Shown here piece after piece: positions 7,683 to 16,544 of a DNA stretch of 64,000 nt. Below the pieces are notes generated by a model. That model had not been told where the DNA came from. It saw nothing but the letters and a program-made list of their open reading frames with translations, and did not search any database. The stretch is from the NCBI RefSeq assembly GCF_000716605.1, contig NZ_JNXE01000018.1, positions 111,004 to 175,003 of the forward strand, written 5' to 3'. Position numbers and translations under genes: made by a program. Origin of the DNA: Streptomyces sp. NRRL F-525 (lineage in GTDB: Bacteria > Actinomycetota > Actinomycetes > Streptomycetales > Streptomycetaceae). Every line of letters begins with the position of its first letter. Within the stretch, counting starts at the first letter, position 1.

Positions 7683-8351
7683 ATGACCTCTGTGCCCACG
7701 CCGATCCCGTCCCGCACGCAGTACGTGCAGGAGGAGATCAAACGCCGCATCCTCACCGGACAGTTGACGCCGGGTCAGCCCCTGGTCGAGACCGACCTCG
7801 CCGCACAGTTCGGGGTGTCCAAGACCCCGGTGCGCGAGGCGCTCAAGACCCTGGCCGGTACCGGGCTCGTCGTGATGAACCAGTACAAGGGCGTCACGGT
7901 GCGCATGGTGGACGCGGACATGGCGCGCGAGGTGTACGACGTACGGCTGCTCCTCGAACCCGAGGCTCTGCGCCGTGCCGTAAGGCGCAACGCCTCCCTC
8001 GACGACGCCCGCGCCGCGCTGACCCGCGCGGACGAGGCCACCGACACCGCCGAACGCTCCCTCGCCAACCGGGAGTTCCACCGCGCCCTGTACCTGCCGT
8101 GCGGCAACCCGCTGCTCGGCCGGATGCTCGACGAGGTCCGCGACCAGGCCGCCCTCGTCTCCGCCGTCGCCTGGGCCGCCTCGCCCTCCTGGGAACGGGA
8201 GGCCGGCGAACACCGCGAGATCCTGCGCCTCGCCCTCGACGGCGACGCGGACGGCGCGGCCACCGCACTGCACGCCCACATCGCGTCGTTCGTCCAACGG
8301 GCCTTCCCCGGCACCGAGTTGGGAACCCAGGGAGAGGACGGTCAAGCATGA
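7683..8351 (+). CDS. GntR-family regulator, FCD (FadR) subfamily
   Basis: The 222-residue protein has an N-terminal winged helix at about residues 15-75, with LAAQFGVSKTPVREALKTL as recognition region. An all-helical FCD ligand domain follows at about 80-210. Acidic and His residues expected to hold a metal are visible (YDVRLLLEP, NREFHRALY, GEHREIL, HAHIASF). FCD regulators commonly sense sugar acids. The gene overlaps the next by 4 bp (ATGA), so it is probably co-translated with the lyase and dehydratase it controls. Confidence 0.93.
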   Translation: MTSVPTPIPSRTQYVQEEIKRRILTGQLTPGQPLVETDLAAQFGVSKTPVREALKTLAGTGLVVMNQYKGVTVRMVDADMAREVYDVRLLLEPEALRRAVRRNASLDDARAALTRADEATDTAERSLANREFHRALYLPCGNPLLGRMLDEVRDQAALVSAVAWAASPSWEREAGEHREILRLALDGDADGAATALHAHIASFVQRAFPGTELGTQGEDGQA

Positions 8352-9256
8352 CAGCGGCGTTCGAGGCCCAACGCACCGCCCTGGCCGACGTGGTGGCCAT
8401 CCCGGTGACCCCGTTCGCCGAGGACGGCAGCGTCGACCAGGACACCCACCGGGCCCTGCTCCGCCGCCTCCTCGACGGCGGCGTCGGCATCCTCACGCCG
8501 AACGGGAACACCGGCGAGTTCTACGCCCTCACCCCTCAAGAGCGGCGGCTCGTAACGGAGTTGACCATCGACGAGGCGGGCGACCGCGCCGCGATCCTCG
8601 TCGGCGTCGGACACGACGTACCCACCGCCATCGCCTCCGCCCACCACGCCCGCGACCTCGGCGCCCAGATGGTGATGGTCCATCAGCCCGTCCACCCGTA
8701 CGTCTCGCAGGACGGCTGGGTCGACTACCACCGCGCCATCGCCGAGGCCGTGCCCGACCTGGGCGTCGTCCCGTACATCCGCAACGCCCAGCTCCTCGGC
8801 GCCCGCCTCGCCGAACTCGCCGACGACTGCCCGAACGTGATCGGCGTCAAGTACGCCGTCCCGGACGCGGCCCGCTTCGCCGCCTTCGCCCGGGACGCGG
8901 GGCTCGAACGCTTCGTGTGGGTCGCCGGGCTGGCCGAACCGTACGCGCCCTCCTACTTCTCGGCGGGCGCCACCGGCTTCACCTCAGGGCTCGTGAACGT
9001 CGCCCCGTCCGTCTCGCTGAACATGATCGAAGCGCTTCGATCAGGGGACTATCCGGGCGCGATGAAGGTGTGGGAGCAGATCCGCCGATTCGAGGAGCTA
9101 AGGGCGGCGAACGGCTCCGCGAACAACGTCACGATCGTCAAGGAAGCGCTTGCGTCCCTCGGCCTGTGTCGCCGGGACGTCCGCCCGCCCAGCAGGCCCC
9201 TGCCCGAGAACGAGCGCGCCGAGGTCGCCGCGATAGCCTCCGGATGGTCCGTATGA
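8348..9256 (+). CDS. DapA/NAL-superfamily lyase (2-keto-3-deoxy-sugar-acid aldolase or dehydratase)
   Basis: The 302-residue protein has a DapA-like barrel with GNTGEF at 53-58, Tyr143 (VPYIRN) and Schiff-base Lys168 (GVKYAVPD). The motif positions match those in KdgD at 2326-3291, so the two are distant paralogues. Pairing with the IlvD/Edd dehydratase that follows (ATGA overlap) suggests an oxidative pentose or hexose route. In such routes an aldonate is dehydrated and the 2-keto-3-deoxy acid is then cleaved or dehydrated; L-arabonate is a good guess in a pectin island. The exact substrate cannot be read from sequence. A 20-bp perfect palindrome lies inside the gene at 9024-9043. Confidence 0.9.
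   Translation: MTAAFEAQRTALADVVAIPVTPFAEDGSVDQDTHRALLRRLLDGGVGILTPNGNTGEFYALTPQERRLVTELTIDEAGDRAAILVGVGHDVPTAIASAHHARDLGAQMVMVHQPVHPYVSQDGWVDYHRAIAEAVPDLGVVPYIRNAQLLGARLAELADDCPNVIGVKYAVPDAARFAAFARDAGLERFVWVAGLAEPYAPSYFSAGATGFTSGLVNVAPSVSLNMIEALRSGDYPGAMKVWEQIRRFEELRAANGSANNVTIVKEALASLGLCRRDVRPPSRPLPENERAEVAAIASGWSV
9024..9043. other. 20-bp perfect palindrome with LacI-type core, inside a gene
   Basis: TGATCGAAGCGCTTCGATCA is fully self-complementary and contains the AAGCGCTT core of LacI-family operators. It lies in the coding region of the DapA-family lyase. A second looser copy, GGAAGCGCTTGC, is at 9142-9153. Either may be a roadblock or auxiliary operator, or a codon-driven coincidence. 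Confidence 0.4.
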
Positions 9257-10974
9257 AGTCACCGGACGAGCTCAGAAGCCACCAGTGGTACGGCACCGAC
9301 GGGCTGCGCTCCTTCAGCCACCGCGCCCGCACCCGCCAGCTCGGCTACCTCCCCGAGGAACACCTGGGCAAGCCCGTCATCGCGATCCTCAACACCTGGT
9401 CCGACATCAACCCCTGTCATGTGCACCTCCGTGAGCGCGCGCAGGCCGTGAAGCGCGGGGTGTGGCAGGCCGGCGGCTTCCCGCTCGAATTCCCGGTCGC
9501 CACCCTCAGCGAGACCTTCCAGAAGCCGACCCCGATGCTCTACCGCAACCTCCTCGCGATGGAGACGGAGGAGCTGCTGCGGTCGTACCCCGTGGACGGC
9601 GCCGTGCTGATGGGCGGCTGCGACAAGTCGACCCCCGCGCTGCTCATGGGCGCCGCCTCCGTCGACCTGCCCACCGTCTTCGTCCCCGCCGGGCCGATGC
9701 TGCCGGGCCACTGGCGCAACGAGATCCTCGGCTCCGGCACCGACATGTGGAAGTACTGGGACGACAAGCGCGCCGGCCTCATCGGCGAGTGCGAGCTGAC
9801 CGAACTGGAGAGCGGCCTCGCGCGCTCGCCGGGGCACTGCATGACCATGGGGACGGCGTCCACGCTGACGGCCGCGGCGGAGGCGCTCGGGGTGACCGTG
9901 CCGGGTGCGTCGAGCATCCCCGCCGTGGACTCGGGGCACGATCGGATGGCCGCGCAATCCGGCATGAGGATCGTTGAACAAGTCCACAAGGGGCGTGTTC
10001 TCTCGTCGATCCTCACCCAGGAGGCCTTCGAGGACGCGGTCACCACCGTCCTCGGCCTCGGCGGCTCCACCAACGCCGTGATCCACCTGATCGCCATGGC
10101 CGGCCGCGCGGGTGTCCGCCTCACCCTCGACGACTTCGACCGGATCGCCCGCACGGTCCCGGTCCTCGCGAACGTACGGCCCGGCGGACAGACGTACCTC
10201 ATGGAGGACTTCCACTTCGCGGGAGGCCTCCCCGGCTTCCTCTCCCGCATCACCGACCTGCTCCACCTCGACCGGCCGACGGTCTCGTACGACACCCTCG
10301 GCGAGCAGCTCGCGGGCGCGCAGGTGCACAACGACGACGTGATCCGACCCCGCGACAACCCGGTCGCGAGCGAGGGCGGGGTCGCCGTCCTGCGCGGCAA
10401 CCTCTGCCCGGACGGCGCCGTCATCAAGCACATCGCCGCCGAACCCCACCTGCTCAAGCACACCGGCCCCGCGGTCGTCTTCGACGACTACCGGACCATG
10501 CAACGCACCATCAACGAACCGGAGTTGGGCATCACCGCCGACAGCGTGCTGGTGCTGCGCAACGCGGGCCCCAAGGGCGGCCCCGGCATGCCCGAATACG
10601 GCATGCTCCCGCTCCCCGACCACCTCCTCAAGCAGGGCGTCCGGGACATGGTCCGCATCTCCGACGCCCGGATGAGCGGGACGAGTTACGGCACGTGCGT
10701 GCTGCACATCGCGCCCGAGTCGTACGTCGGCGGACCACTGGCGCTCGTACGGACCGGGGACACCATCACCCTGGACGTCGAGGCGCGCACCCTCCAACTC
10801 AACGTGGACGACGAGGAGTTGGAGCGACGCAGGGCGGAGTGGACACCGCCGCCCGCACGGTACGAGCGCGGTTACGGCGCGCTCTACAACGACCAGATCA
10901 CCCAGGCGGACACCGGCTGCGACTTCGAGTTCCTGGCCCGGCCGGGCAAGGTGCCTGACCCGTACGCCGGTTGA
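9253..10974 (+). CDS. IlvD/Edd-family sugar-acid dehydratase (L-arabinonate dehydratase-like)
   Basis: This 573-residue enzyme has the three cluster-binding cysteines expected of [2Fe-2S] pentonate dehydratases: Cys55 (NPCHVHL), Cys123 (GGCDKSTPALL) and Cys196 (PGHCMTMGTAST). Lys125 follows the second. Residue spacing agrees closely with characterised L-arabinonate dehydratases, better than with dihydroxy-acid dehydratase. It would convert an aldonate into a 2-keto-3-deoxy acid for the adjacent lyase. The ATG at 9253 overlaps the previous stop; a start 9 nt upstream is possible. The gene ends just before a LacI-type operator and the ABC transporter genes. Confidence 0.9.
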   Translation: MKSPDELRSHQWYGTDGLRSFSHRARTRQLGYLPEEHLGKPVIAILNTWSDINPCHVHLRERAQAVKRGVWQAGGFPLEFPVATLSETFQKPTPMLYRNLLAMETEELLRSYPVDGAVLMGGCDKSTPALLMGAASVDLPTVFVPAGPMLPGHWRNEILGSGTDMWKYWDDKRAGLIGECELTELESGLARSPGHCMTMGTASTLTAAAEALGVTVPGASSIPAVDSGHDRMAAQSGMRIVEQVHKGRVLSSILTQEAFEDAVTTVLGLGGSTNAVIHLIAMAGRAGVRLTLDDFDRIARTVPVLANVRPGGQTYLMEDFHFAGGLPGFLSRITDLLHLDRPTVSYDTLGEQLAGAQVHNDDVIRPRDNPVASEGGVAVLRGNLCPDGAVIKHIAAEPHLLKHTGPAVVFDDYRTMQRTINEPELGITADSVLVLRNAGPKGGPGMPEYGMLPLPDHLLKQGVRDMVRISDARMSGTSYGTCVLHIAPESYVGGPLALVRTGDTITLDVEARTLQLNVDDEELERRRAEWTPPPARYERGYGALYNDQITQADTGCDFEFLARPGKVPDPYAG

Positions 10975-10995
10975 GCACCTTCCGCATGCCCATCG

Positions 10996-11009
10996 AGCAA
11001 GCGCTTCCT
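10996..11009. promoter_or_regulatory. LacI-type operator upstream of the permease genes
   Basis: AGCAAGCGCTTCCT is centred on the palindrome AAGCGCTT. It matches the LacI-family half-site pattern and the operators at 12904 and 16545 in the same cluster. It is about 80 bp upstream of the first permease. Confidence 0.55.
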
Positions 11010-11077
11010 GCATCGAGCGTCCTGCATCGAGCGTCCTGCACTGAGCGTCCTGCACTGAGCGTTCCTGTACTGAACGG
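11007..11077 (+). repeat. Short tandem repeat, 14-bp unit, five copies
   Basis: CCTGCATCGAGCGT occurs twice (11007-11020, 11021-11034). The variant CCTGCACTGAGCGT occurs twice (11035-11048, 11049-11062), and a degenerate fifth copy runs to about 11077. The array fills the space between the operator and the ribosome-binding site of the permease gene, so it lies in the leader or promoter. Fourteen bp is not a multiple of the helical turn. Confidence 0.85.
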
Positions 11078-11086
11078 AGAACAGTC

Positions 11087-12022
11087 ATGGCCCAAGCCGC
11101 AGCCGTGGCGAAACCGCCCGCGCCACCCCGGCGGCGCCGTGCCTCCGCGACCCCGCGCAGGCTCCCGTACCTGCTGATCGCCCCGGCGGCCCTGCTCATG
11201 CTGGGCTTCATCGCCTACCCGGTCATCAGCGTCTTCTACTACAGCCTGCAGAACTACAACCCCACCAAGCCGTGGCGCAACGGCTTCGCGGGCCTCGACA
11301 ACTTCACCCAGGCTTTCACCAACGACCCGCAGTTCTGGGACACGTTGACGTTCAGCGCCAAGTGGGTCGTCGTCGAGGTGGGCCTGCAACTGCTCTTCGG
11401 CCTGGCCCTCGCACTGATCGTGAACCAGACCTTCGTGGGCCGTTCCATCGGCCGCGCGCTGGTGTTCTCCCCGTGGGCCGTGTCGGGCGTCCTGACCTCC
11501 GCGATCTGGGTGCTGCTCTACAACTCCCAGACGGGCGTGACCCGTTACCTCGCCGACATGGGAATCGGCCAGTACGGCACGAGTTGGCTCTCCGACCCCT
11601 CAACCGTCTTCTCCGCAGCGGTGGTCGCGGACCTCTGGCGAGGGGTCCCCTTCTTCGCGATCCTCATCCTCGCCGACCTGCAGTCCGTGTCGAAGGACCT
11701 CTACGAGGCCGCCGAGGTCGACGGCGCGAGCCGCTTCCAGCAGTTCCGGAACATCACCCTGCCGCACCTCAAGGACGCGATCGTCCTGTCCACACTGCTG
11801 CGCGCGGTCTGGGAGTTCAACAACGTCGACCTGCTCTACACCCTGACCGGCGGCGGCCCGGCCGGCGAGACGACCACGCTCCCGCTCTACGTCGCCAACA
11901 CCAGCGTCGAGGCCCACAACTTCGGCTACGCGTCAGCCCTCACCACGGTCGCGTTCGTGATCCTGCTCTTCTTCTCGATCGTCTATCTGCGCCTGAGCAA
12001 GTTCGGAGGCGGCGACAAGTGA
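11087..12022 (+). CDS. Carbohydrate ABC transporter permease (MalF/UgpA type)
   Basis: The protein has 311 residues, six predicted membrane segments and an Ala/Pro/Arg-rich cytoplasmic N-terminus. The permease EAA loop is at about residues 206-227 (EAAEVDGASRFQQF then LPHL), which contacts the ATPase. ACGGAG precedes the ATG. It overlaps the second permease by 4 bp (GTGA). The matching binding protein is probably the one at 16611-17948. No ATPase gene is in this cluster, so a shared MsiK-like ATPase is expected, as is common for Streptomyces sugar importers (family knowledge). Confidence 0.95.
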   Translation: MAQAAAVAKPPAPPRRRRASATPRRLPYLLIAPAALLMLGFIAYPVISVFYYSLQNYNPTKPWRNGFAGLDNFTQAFTNDPQFWDTLTFSAKWVVVEVGLQLLFGLALALIVNQTFVGRSIGRALVFSPWAVSGVLTSAIWVLLYNSQTGVTRYLADMGIGQYGTSWLSDPSTVFSAAVVADLWRGVPFFAILILADLQSVSKDLYEAAEVDGASRFQQFRNITLPHLKDAIVLSTLLRAVWEFNNVDLLYTLTGGGPAGETTTLPLYVANTSVEAHNFGYASALTTVAFVILLFFSIVYLRLSKFGGGDK

Positions 12023-12903
12023 TCACCGAGATCGCCCCGGCCCGCGAGGGGGAGTCCGCCGCCCCGCAGCAGCCGCGCAAGGTCCGCCGCGCCTGGGACG
12101 AGGTCCCGCGCTGGCAGATCTACGTCCCCCTGGGGATCTACCTCGTCTTCACCCTGATCCCCTTCTACTGGATCCTCCTCTTCGCGTTCCGCCCGGCCGG
12201 TTCAACCTCGCTCGTGCCCTGGCCGATGACCTTCGACCACTTCCAGAAGGTGTGGACGGAACGCAGCTTCGGCGTCTACTTCCAGAACAGCGTCTACGTC
12301 GGCGTCGCCACCCTGATCCTCACCACCGTGGTCGCGCTGGCCGGCGGCTACGCGCTCGCCCGTTTCGAGTTCAGGATCAAACGCGCGTTCATGCTGGCCC
12401 TGCTCTGCTCCCAATTCGTGCCGGGCGCCCTGCTGTTGGTCCCGCTGTTCCAGATCTTCGCCAAGCTCCAGATGATCAACTCGCTCGGCAGCGTCGTCAT
12501 CGCGGAGACCGTCTTCCAGCTGCCACTCTCGATGATCCTGATCAGCGGCTTCATCAGGAACGTCCCGCAGTCCCTGGAGGAGGCCGCCTGGGTCGACGGC
12601 TGTAACCGCTTCGCCGCGTTCCGCATCGTCGTCCTCCCGCTGCTGCGGCCCGGGTTGATCGCCGTCGGCTCCTTCGCCTTCGTGCACGCCTGGAACCACT
12701 TCCTGTTCGCCCTGATGTTCCTGTCCGACCAGAGCAAGCAGACGATCCCGGTCGGCCTCAACACCCTGATGGGCGCCGACAGCGTCGACCTCGGAGCGCT
12801 CGCCGCGGGCGGCATCATCGCGGCCGTACCGGTGGTGATCGTGTTCGCCTTCATCCAGAAGTGGCTGATCACCGGCTTCAGCGCGGGGGCGGTGAAGGGA
12901 TGA
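12019..12903 (+). CDS. Carbohydrate ABC transporter permease (MalG/UgpE type)
   Basis: The 294-residue inner-membrane protein has six predicted helices and an EAA loop with EEAAWVDGCNRFAAFR. The PAGSTSLVPWPMTFDHFQKVW region after TM1 is typical of MalG-type subunits. It starts at a GTG inside the stop of the first permease. Together the two permeases form the membrane channel of an importer, presumably for a pectin- or arabinan-derived oligosaccharide. A LacI-type operator begins at the base after its stop codon, which allows separate control of the downstream catabolic genes. Confidence 0.95.
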   Translation: MITEIAPAREGESAAPQQPRKVRRAWDEVPRWQIYVPLGIYLVFTLIPFYWILLFAFRPAGSTSLVPWPMTFDHFQKVWTERSFGVYFQNSVYVGVATLILTTVVALAGGYALARFEFRIKRAFMLALLCSQFVPGALLLVPLFQIFAKLQMINSLGSVVIAETVFQLPLSMILISGFIRNVPQSLEEAAWVDGCNRFAAFRIVVLPLLRPGLIAVGSFAFVHAWNHFLFALMFLSDQSKQTIPVGLNTLMGADSVDLGALAAGGIIAAVPVVIVFAFIQKWLITGFSAGAVKG

Positions 12904-12917
12904 GGCAACCGCTTACC
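12904..12917. promoter_or_regulatory. LacI-type operator upstream of the oxidoreductase
   Basis: GGCAACCGCTTACC is an imperfect palindrome of the LacI-family AANCGNTT class. It lies between the second permease and the Gfo/Idh/MocA gene (ATG 12953). Confidence 0.55.
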
Positions 12918-12952
12918 CTGCTGACGAAGATCGTCGAAGCAGGGAGAATCCC

Positions 12953-14146
12953 ATGAACCCCACCACCGGTCCTACGACCGTCACCACACCTGCGGCTACG
13001 GCAGTCACGCCGCCCGTCTCCATCGTCCTCGCCGGTGCGCGCGGTCACGGCCGCTGGCACGTCGAGAACATCCGCCGGCTCCAGGACAAGGGGCTCGTAC
13101 GCCTCGTCGGCATCTGCGAGCTGACCCCGCTGACCGAGGAGGAGTTCGGGGGCGAACTCCCCGCGCAGTCACCGGACTTCGGCGGGCTCCTCGACTCCAC
13201 CGGCGCCCAGGTCGCGGTGATCTGCACCCCGATCCCGACCCACACCGACCTCGCCCTGGCCGCCGCGAAGCGGGGCGTGCACCTGCTGCTGGAGAAGCCG
13301 CCCGCGCCCTCGTACGCCGAGTTCCGGCGCATGGCCGACGGGGTCGCCGCCGCCGGAGTGGTCTGCCAGATCGGGTTCCAGTCGCTCGGCTCGCACGCCG
13401 TGCCCGCGGTCCGCGAACTGATCGAGAAGGGCGCGATCGGCACGCTGACCGGCGTCGGCGGCGCCGGTGCCTGGGCCCGCGACGAGGCCTACTACCGGCG
13501 CGCCCCCTGGGCGGGCAAGCGGCGCCTGAACGGCGTCGACGTCATCGACGGCGCGCTCACCAACCCCCTCGCGCACGCCGTCGCCACCGCCCTCGCGCTC
13601 AACGACACGACCCGCGCCGAGGACGTCGTCCGCATCGAGACCGAACTCGTCCGCGCCAACGACATCGAGTCCGACGACACCTCCTGCGTCCGCGTCACCA
13701 CCGTCCAGGGCCGCCCGGTCACCGTCGCGGTGACCCTGTGCGCCGAACACCCCGGCGAGCCCTACGTGTTGGTGCACGGCACCGAGGGCCGGATCACCTA
13801 CTGGTACAAGCAGGACCGCGTCCTGCTCCAGCGCGCGGGCCACGGCCCGGAGGAGTTCGAGTACGGCAGCACGGACCTGCTGGAGAACCTGGTCGCCCAT
13901 CTCACCGACGGCGACGCCCTGTTGGTCGAACCGGACGCAACCGGCGCCTTCATGAAGGTCGTCGAGGCGATCCGCGAGGCCCCCGACCCGGCCCCGCTGC
14001 CCACCGACGCCTGGCACCTCATCCCCGCGGAGAACCGCCGGGTCGTCCCCGGCATCGACGCACTGGTCACGGCGGCGGCCGACACCCTCGCCCTCTACTC
14101 AGAGCTGGGCGCCTCCTGGGCCCCACCGAAAGAGGTGAGCACCTGA
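12953..14146 (+). CDS. Gfo/Idh/MocA-family oxidoreductase
   Basis: The 397-residue protein has an N-terminal Rossmann domain with a diverged glycine motif (LAGARGHGRWH, residues 27-36) and the family EKP motif at 114-116. A C-terminal substrate domain contains the YYRRAPWAGK region. Members oxidise or reduce sugars with NAD(P). Here the partner next door is a PmoA/DUF6807 protein, a frequent pairing in plant-polysaccharide loci. AGGGAG precedes the ATG, and the stop shares one base with the next start. The substrate is unknown; a pentose or methylated sugar from pectin is plausible. Confidence 0.92.
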   Translation: MNPTTGPTTVTTPAATAVTPPVSIVLAGARGHGRWHVENIRRLQDKGLVRLVGICELTPLTEEEFGGELPAQSPDFGGLLDSTGAQVAVICTPIPTHTDLALAAAKRGVHLLLEKPPAPSYAEFRRMADGVAAAGVVCQIGFQSLGSHAVPAVRELIEKGAIGTLTGVGGAGAWARDEAYYRRAPWAGKRRLNGVDVIDGALTNPLAHAVATALALNDTTRAEDVVRIETELVRANDIESDDTSCVRVTTVQGRPVTVAVTLCAEHPGEPYVLVHGTEGRITYWYKQDRVLLQRAGHGPEEFEYGSTDLLENLVAHLTDGDALLVEPDATGAFMKVVEAIREAPDPAPLPTDAWHLIPAENRRVVPGIDALVTAAADTLALYSELGASWAPPKEVST

Positions 14147-14991
14147 TGATCACCCATGACACGCCGGTGCTGCGCGTCGCGGGCCGCCCGGTCGCCCGGT
14201 ACGTCACCCGGCCCGAGCTGCCCGACCGGCTCTCCCCGCGCCCGTATCTGCACCCCGTGACCACCCTGGCGGGCACGGCGGTCACCGAGCTGAGCCCCGT
14301 CGACCACACCCACCACCTCGGCGTCGGTGTCGCCGTTCCCGACGTCGAGGGGCACAACTTCTGGGGCGGCCGCACCTACGTCCAGGGCCAGGGCCCCACG
14401 GAACTGGACAACCACGGCGCCCAACGCCACGCCGGCTTCCAGCTCCGCGACCCCGACGGCTTCGTGGAGGAACTCCGCTGGGTCGCCTCCGGCGCCGAAC
14501 TGCTCCGCGAACGCCGTACGGTCGCCGCCACCGAACTCACCGACAGCGCCTGGGCGTTGGACTTCACCTTCTCCCTCACCAACGTCACTCCGGACACCCT
14601 CTCGATCGGCAGCCCCGCCACGAACGGCCGCCCCGGCGCGGCCTACGGCGGCTTCTTCTGGCGGGCCCGCAAGGAGGCCGAGACCCCGAGCGTCTTCACC
14701 GCCGACCACGAGGGCGAACCGGAGGTCCACGGCACCCGCGCCGACTGGCTCGCCCTCGCCGGCACCGGCTGGACCCTGGTCTTCGCGGGCGCCACGGACC
14801 GCTCCCGCCAGGACCCGTGGTTCGTCCGCACCGCCGAATACCCGGGCGTGGGCGCGTCGTTGGCGTCGGACGAGCGGCTGCCGATACCGCCCGGCGACAC
14901 GGTCGTACGACGGATCGTCACCGTCGTGGCCGATGGCTGCCTCTCCCGTGCCGAGGCCGCCGCGCTCGTGCGGAAGGCGGTCGGCCAGTGA
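14146..14991 (+). CDS. PmoA-family protein (DUF6807)
   Basis: The 281-residue protein shows the family segments VDHTHHLGVGVAVPDVEGHNFWGG, GFQLRDPDGF and an AAYGGFFWRAR block. Family members occur beside Gfo/Idh/MocA enzymes in carbohydrate loci, and their reaction is not established. The His-rich HTHHLG segment could bind metal or sugar. No signal peptide is present. Start and stop codons are fused to both neighbours (TGATG and GTGA), indicating one polycistronic message with the GH43 gene. Confidence 0.9.
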   Translation: MITHDTPVLRVAGRPVARYVTRPELPDRLSPRPYLHPVTTLAGTAVTELSPVDHTHHLGVGVAVPDVEGHNFWGGRTYVQGQGPTELDNHGAQRHAGFQLRDPDGFVEELRWVASGAELLRERRTVAATELTDSAWALDFTFSLTNVTPDTLSIGSPATNGRPGAAYGGFFWRARKEAETPSVFTADHEGEPEVHGTRADWLALAGTGWTLVFAGATDRSRQDPWFVRTAEYPGVGASLASDERLPIPPGDTVVRRIVTVVADGCLSRAEAAALVRKAVGQ

Positions 14992-16496
14992 CCCACGAGA
15001 CGTACACCAACCCCGTCCTGAACGCCGACTGGTCCGACCCGGACGTCATCCGCGTCGGCGACGACTTCTACCTCACCGCGTCCAGCTTCGGCCGCGTCCC
15101 GGGCCTGCCCCTGCTGCACTCCCGCGACCTGGTCAACTGGACCCTGGTCGGCCACGCCCTCCAACGCCTGGAACCGGCACGGGAGTTCAGGACCCCGCGC
15201 CACGACTGCGGTGTCTGGGCACCGGCGTTGAGGTACCACGACGAACGCTTCTGGATCTTCTGGGGCGACCCCGACCAGGGCATCTTCCAGGTCAACGCCC
15301 CCGAGATACGCGGCCCTTGGACCCGCCCGCACCTCCTCAAGGAGGGCAAGGGCCTGATCGACCCGTGCCCCCTGTGGGACGACGACAACGACGAAGCCTA
15401 TCTCGTCCACGCCTGGGCCAAGTCCCGCGCGGGGATCAAGAACCGCCTCACCGGCCACCGTATGCACCCCGACGCCACGACCCTCCTCGACGACGGCAAG
15501 GTGATCGTCGACGCGGACCGCATCCCCGGCTGGTTCACCCTGGAGGGCCCCAAACTCCACCAGCACGACGGCTGGTTCTGGATCCTGGCCCCCGCAGGGG
15601 GAGTTGAGACCGGCTGGCAGGGCGCACTCCGCTCACGCGGCTTCTTCGGCCCGTATGAGGAGAAGGTCGTCCTGGAACAAGGAGACACCGACATCAACGG
15701 CCCCCACCAGGGCGCGTGGGTGCGCACCCCGTCCGGCGAGGACTGGTTCCTGCACTTCCAACAGCGGGGCGCCTACGGCCGGTTGGTCCACCTCCAGCCG
15801 ATGCGCTGGGACGCCGAGGGCTGGCCGGTCATCGGCGACGCGGGCGCCCCCGTAGCCGTACACCGGAAACCGGACCTCCCGCCGCAGCCGCCGGCCGCGC
15901 CCGCCACCGACGACGACTTCCCCGGCGGACGGTACGGCCGCCAGTGGCAGTGGACGGCGAACCCCCAGGACGGCTGGGCCACCCACCACTCCGGCGACGG
16001 CCTGCGCCTGACCTGCGCCCGCACCGCCGACGCCCACGACCTGCGCCGCCTCCCGAACCTCCTCACCCAGCGACTCCCCGCCGCACCGGTCGCCGTAGAG
16101 GTCGAACTGCGGCTGCACAGCGAGGAGTTGGGGGCGCGGGCCGGACTCGCCGTGCTCGGCGACGCGTACAGCTGGATCGGACTTCAGCGGGGCGCGGACG
16201 GTGAGGTGCGGTTCGTCCACCGTTTCGCCGAGCCCGTCGCCGAGCGCGAACGGGACGCGGGGGAGTCCTGCCTCGCCCCCGAGGGCCGGGTCCGGCTGCG
16301 CGTCGAGATCGGCTCGGGGGCGCGGTGCCGTTTCTTCTACGACGTCGGGGGCGGGCCACGGCCGAGTGGTCAGGTCTTCGCCGCCACCCCCTGGCGCTGG
16401 GTCGGCGCCCTGCTCGGGCTGTTCGCGCTCGCGCCCGTCGGCACGGGACATGCCGGCGCGGCCGGTTTCACGCGGTTCCGGATCAGTTCTCTCTGA
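14988..16496 (+). CDS. Cytoplasmic GH43 glycosidase (arabinosidase/xylosidase type)
   Basis: The 502-residue protein has an N-terminal five-bladed GH43 domain with the catalytic triad in place: Asp17 (SDPDV), Asp125 (GLIDPCPLW) and Glu186 (FTLEGPKL). A C-terminal beta-sandwich (about residues 310-500) is of the kind found in GH43 beta-xylosidases. It has no signal peptide, so it would act on imported oligosaccharides. It starts at a GTG overlapping the previous stop. Arabino- or xylo-oligosaccharide side chains of pectin are the likely substrates (inference). Confidence 0.92.
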   Translation: MTHETYTNPVLNADWSDPDVIRVGDDFYLTASSFGRVPGLPLLHSRDLVNWTLVGHALQRLEPAREFRTPRHDCGVWAPALRYHDERFWIFWGDPDQGIFQVNAPEIRGPWTRPHLLKEGKGLIDPCPLWDDDNDEAYLVHAWAKSRAGIKNRLTGHRMHPDATTLLDDGKVIVDADRIPGWFTLEGPKLHQHDGWFWILAPAGGVETGWQGALRSRGFFGPYEEKVVLEQGDTDINGPHQGAWVRTPSGEDWFLHFQQRGAYGRLVHLQPMRWDAEGWPVIGDAGAPVAVHRKPDLPPQPPAAPATDDDFPGGRYGRQWQWTANPQDGWATHHSGDGLRLTCARTADAHDLRRLPNLLTQRLPAAPVAVEVELRLHSEELGARAGLAVLGDAYSWIGLQRGADGEVRFVHRFAEPVAERERDAGESCLAPEGRVRLRVEIGSGARCRFFYDVGGGPRPSGQVFAATPWRWVGALLGLFALAPVGTGHAGAAGFTRFRISSL

Positions 16497-16544
16497 CTCA
16501 CCCTGCCCGTCCGCCTGTTGGGAGTCGCAATGACGCACCTCCGT

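Noticed and set aside
11007..11077. Tandem 14-bp units read as a CRISPR-like array
   Set aside because: There are no spacers between units and no cas genes; it is a simple tandem repeat.
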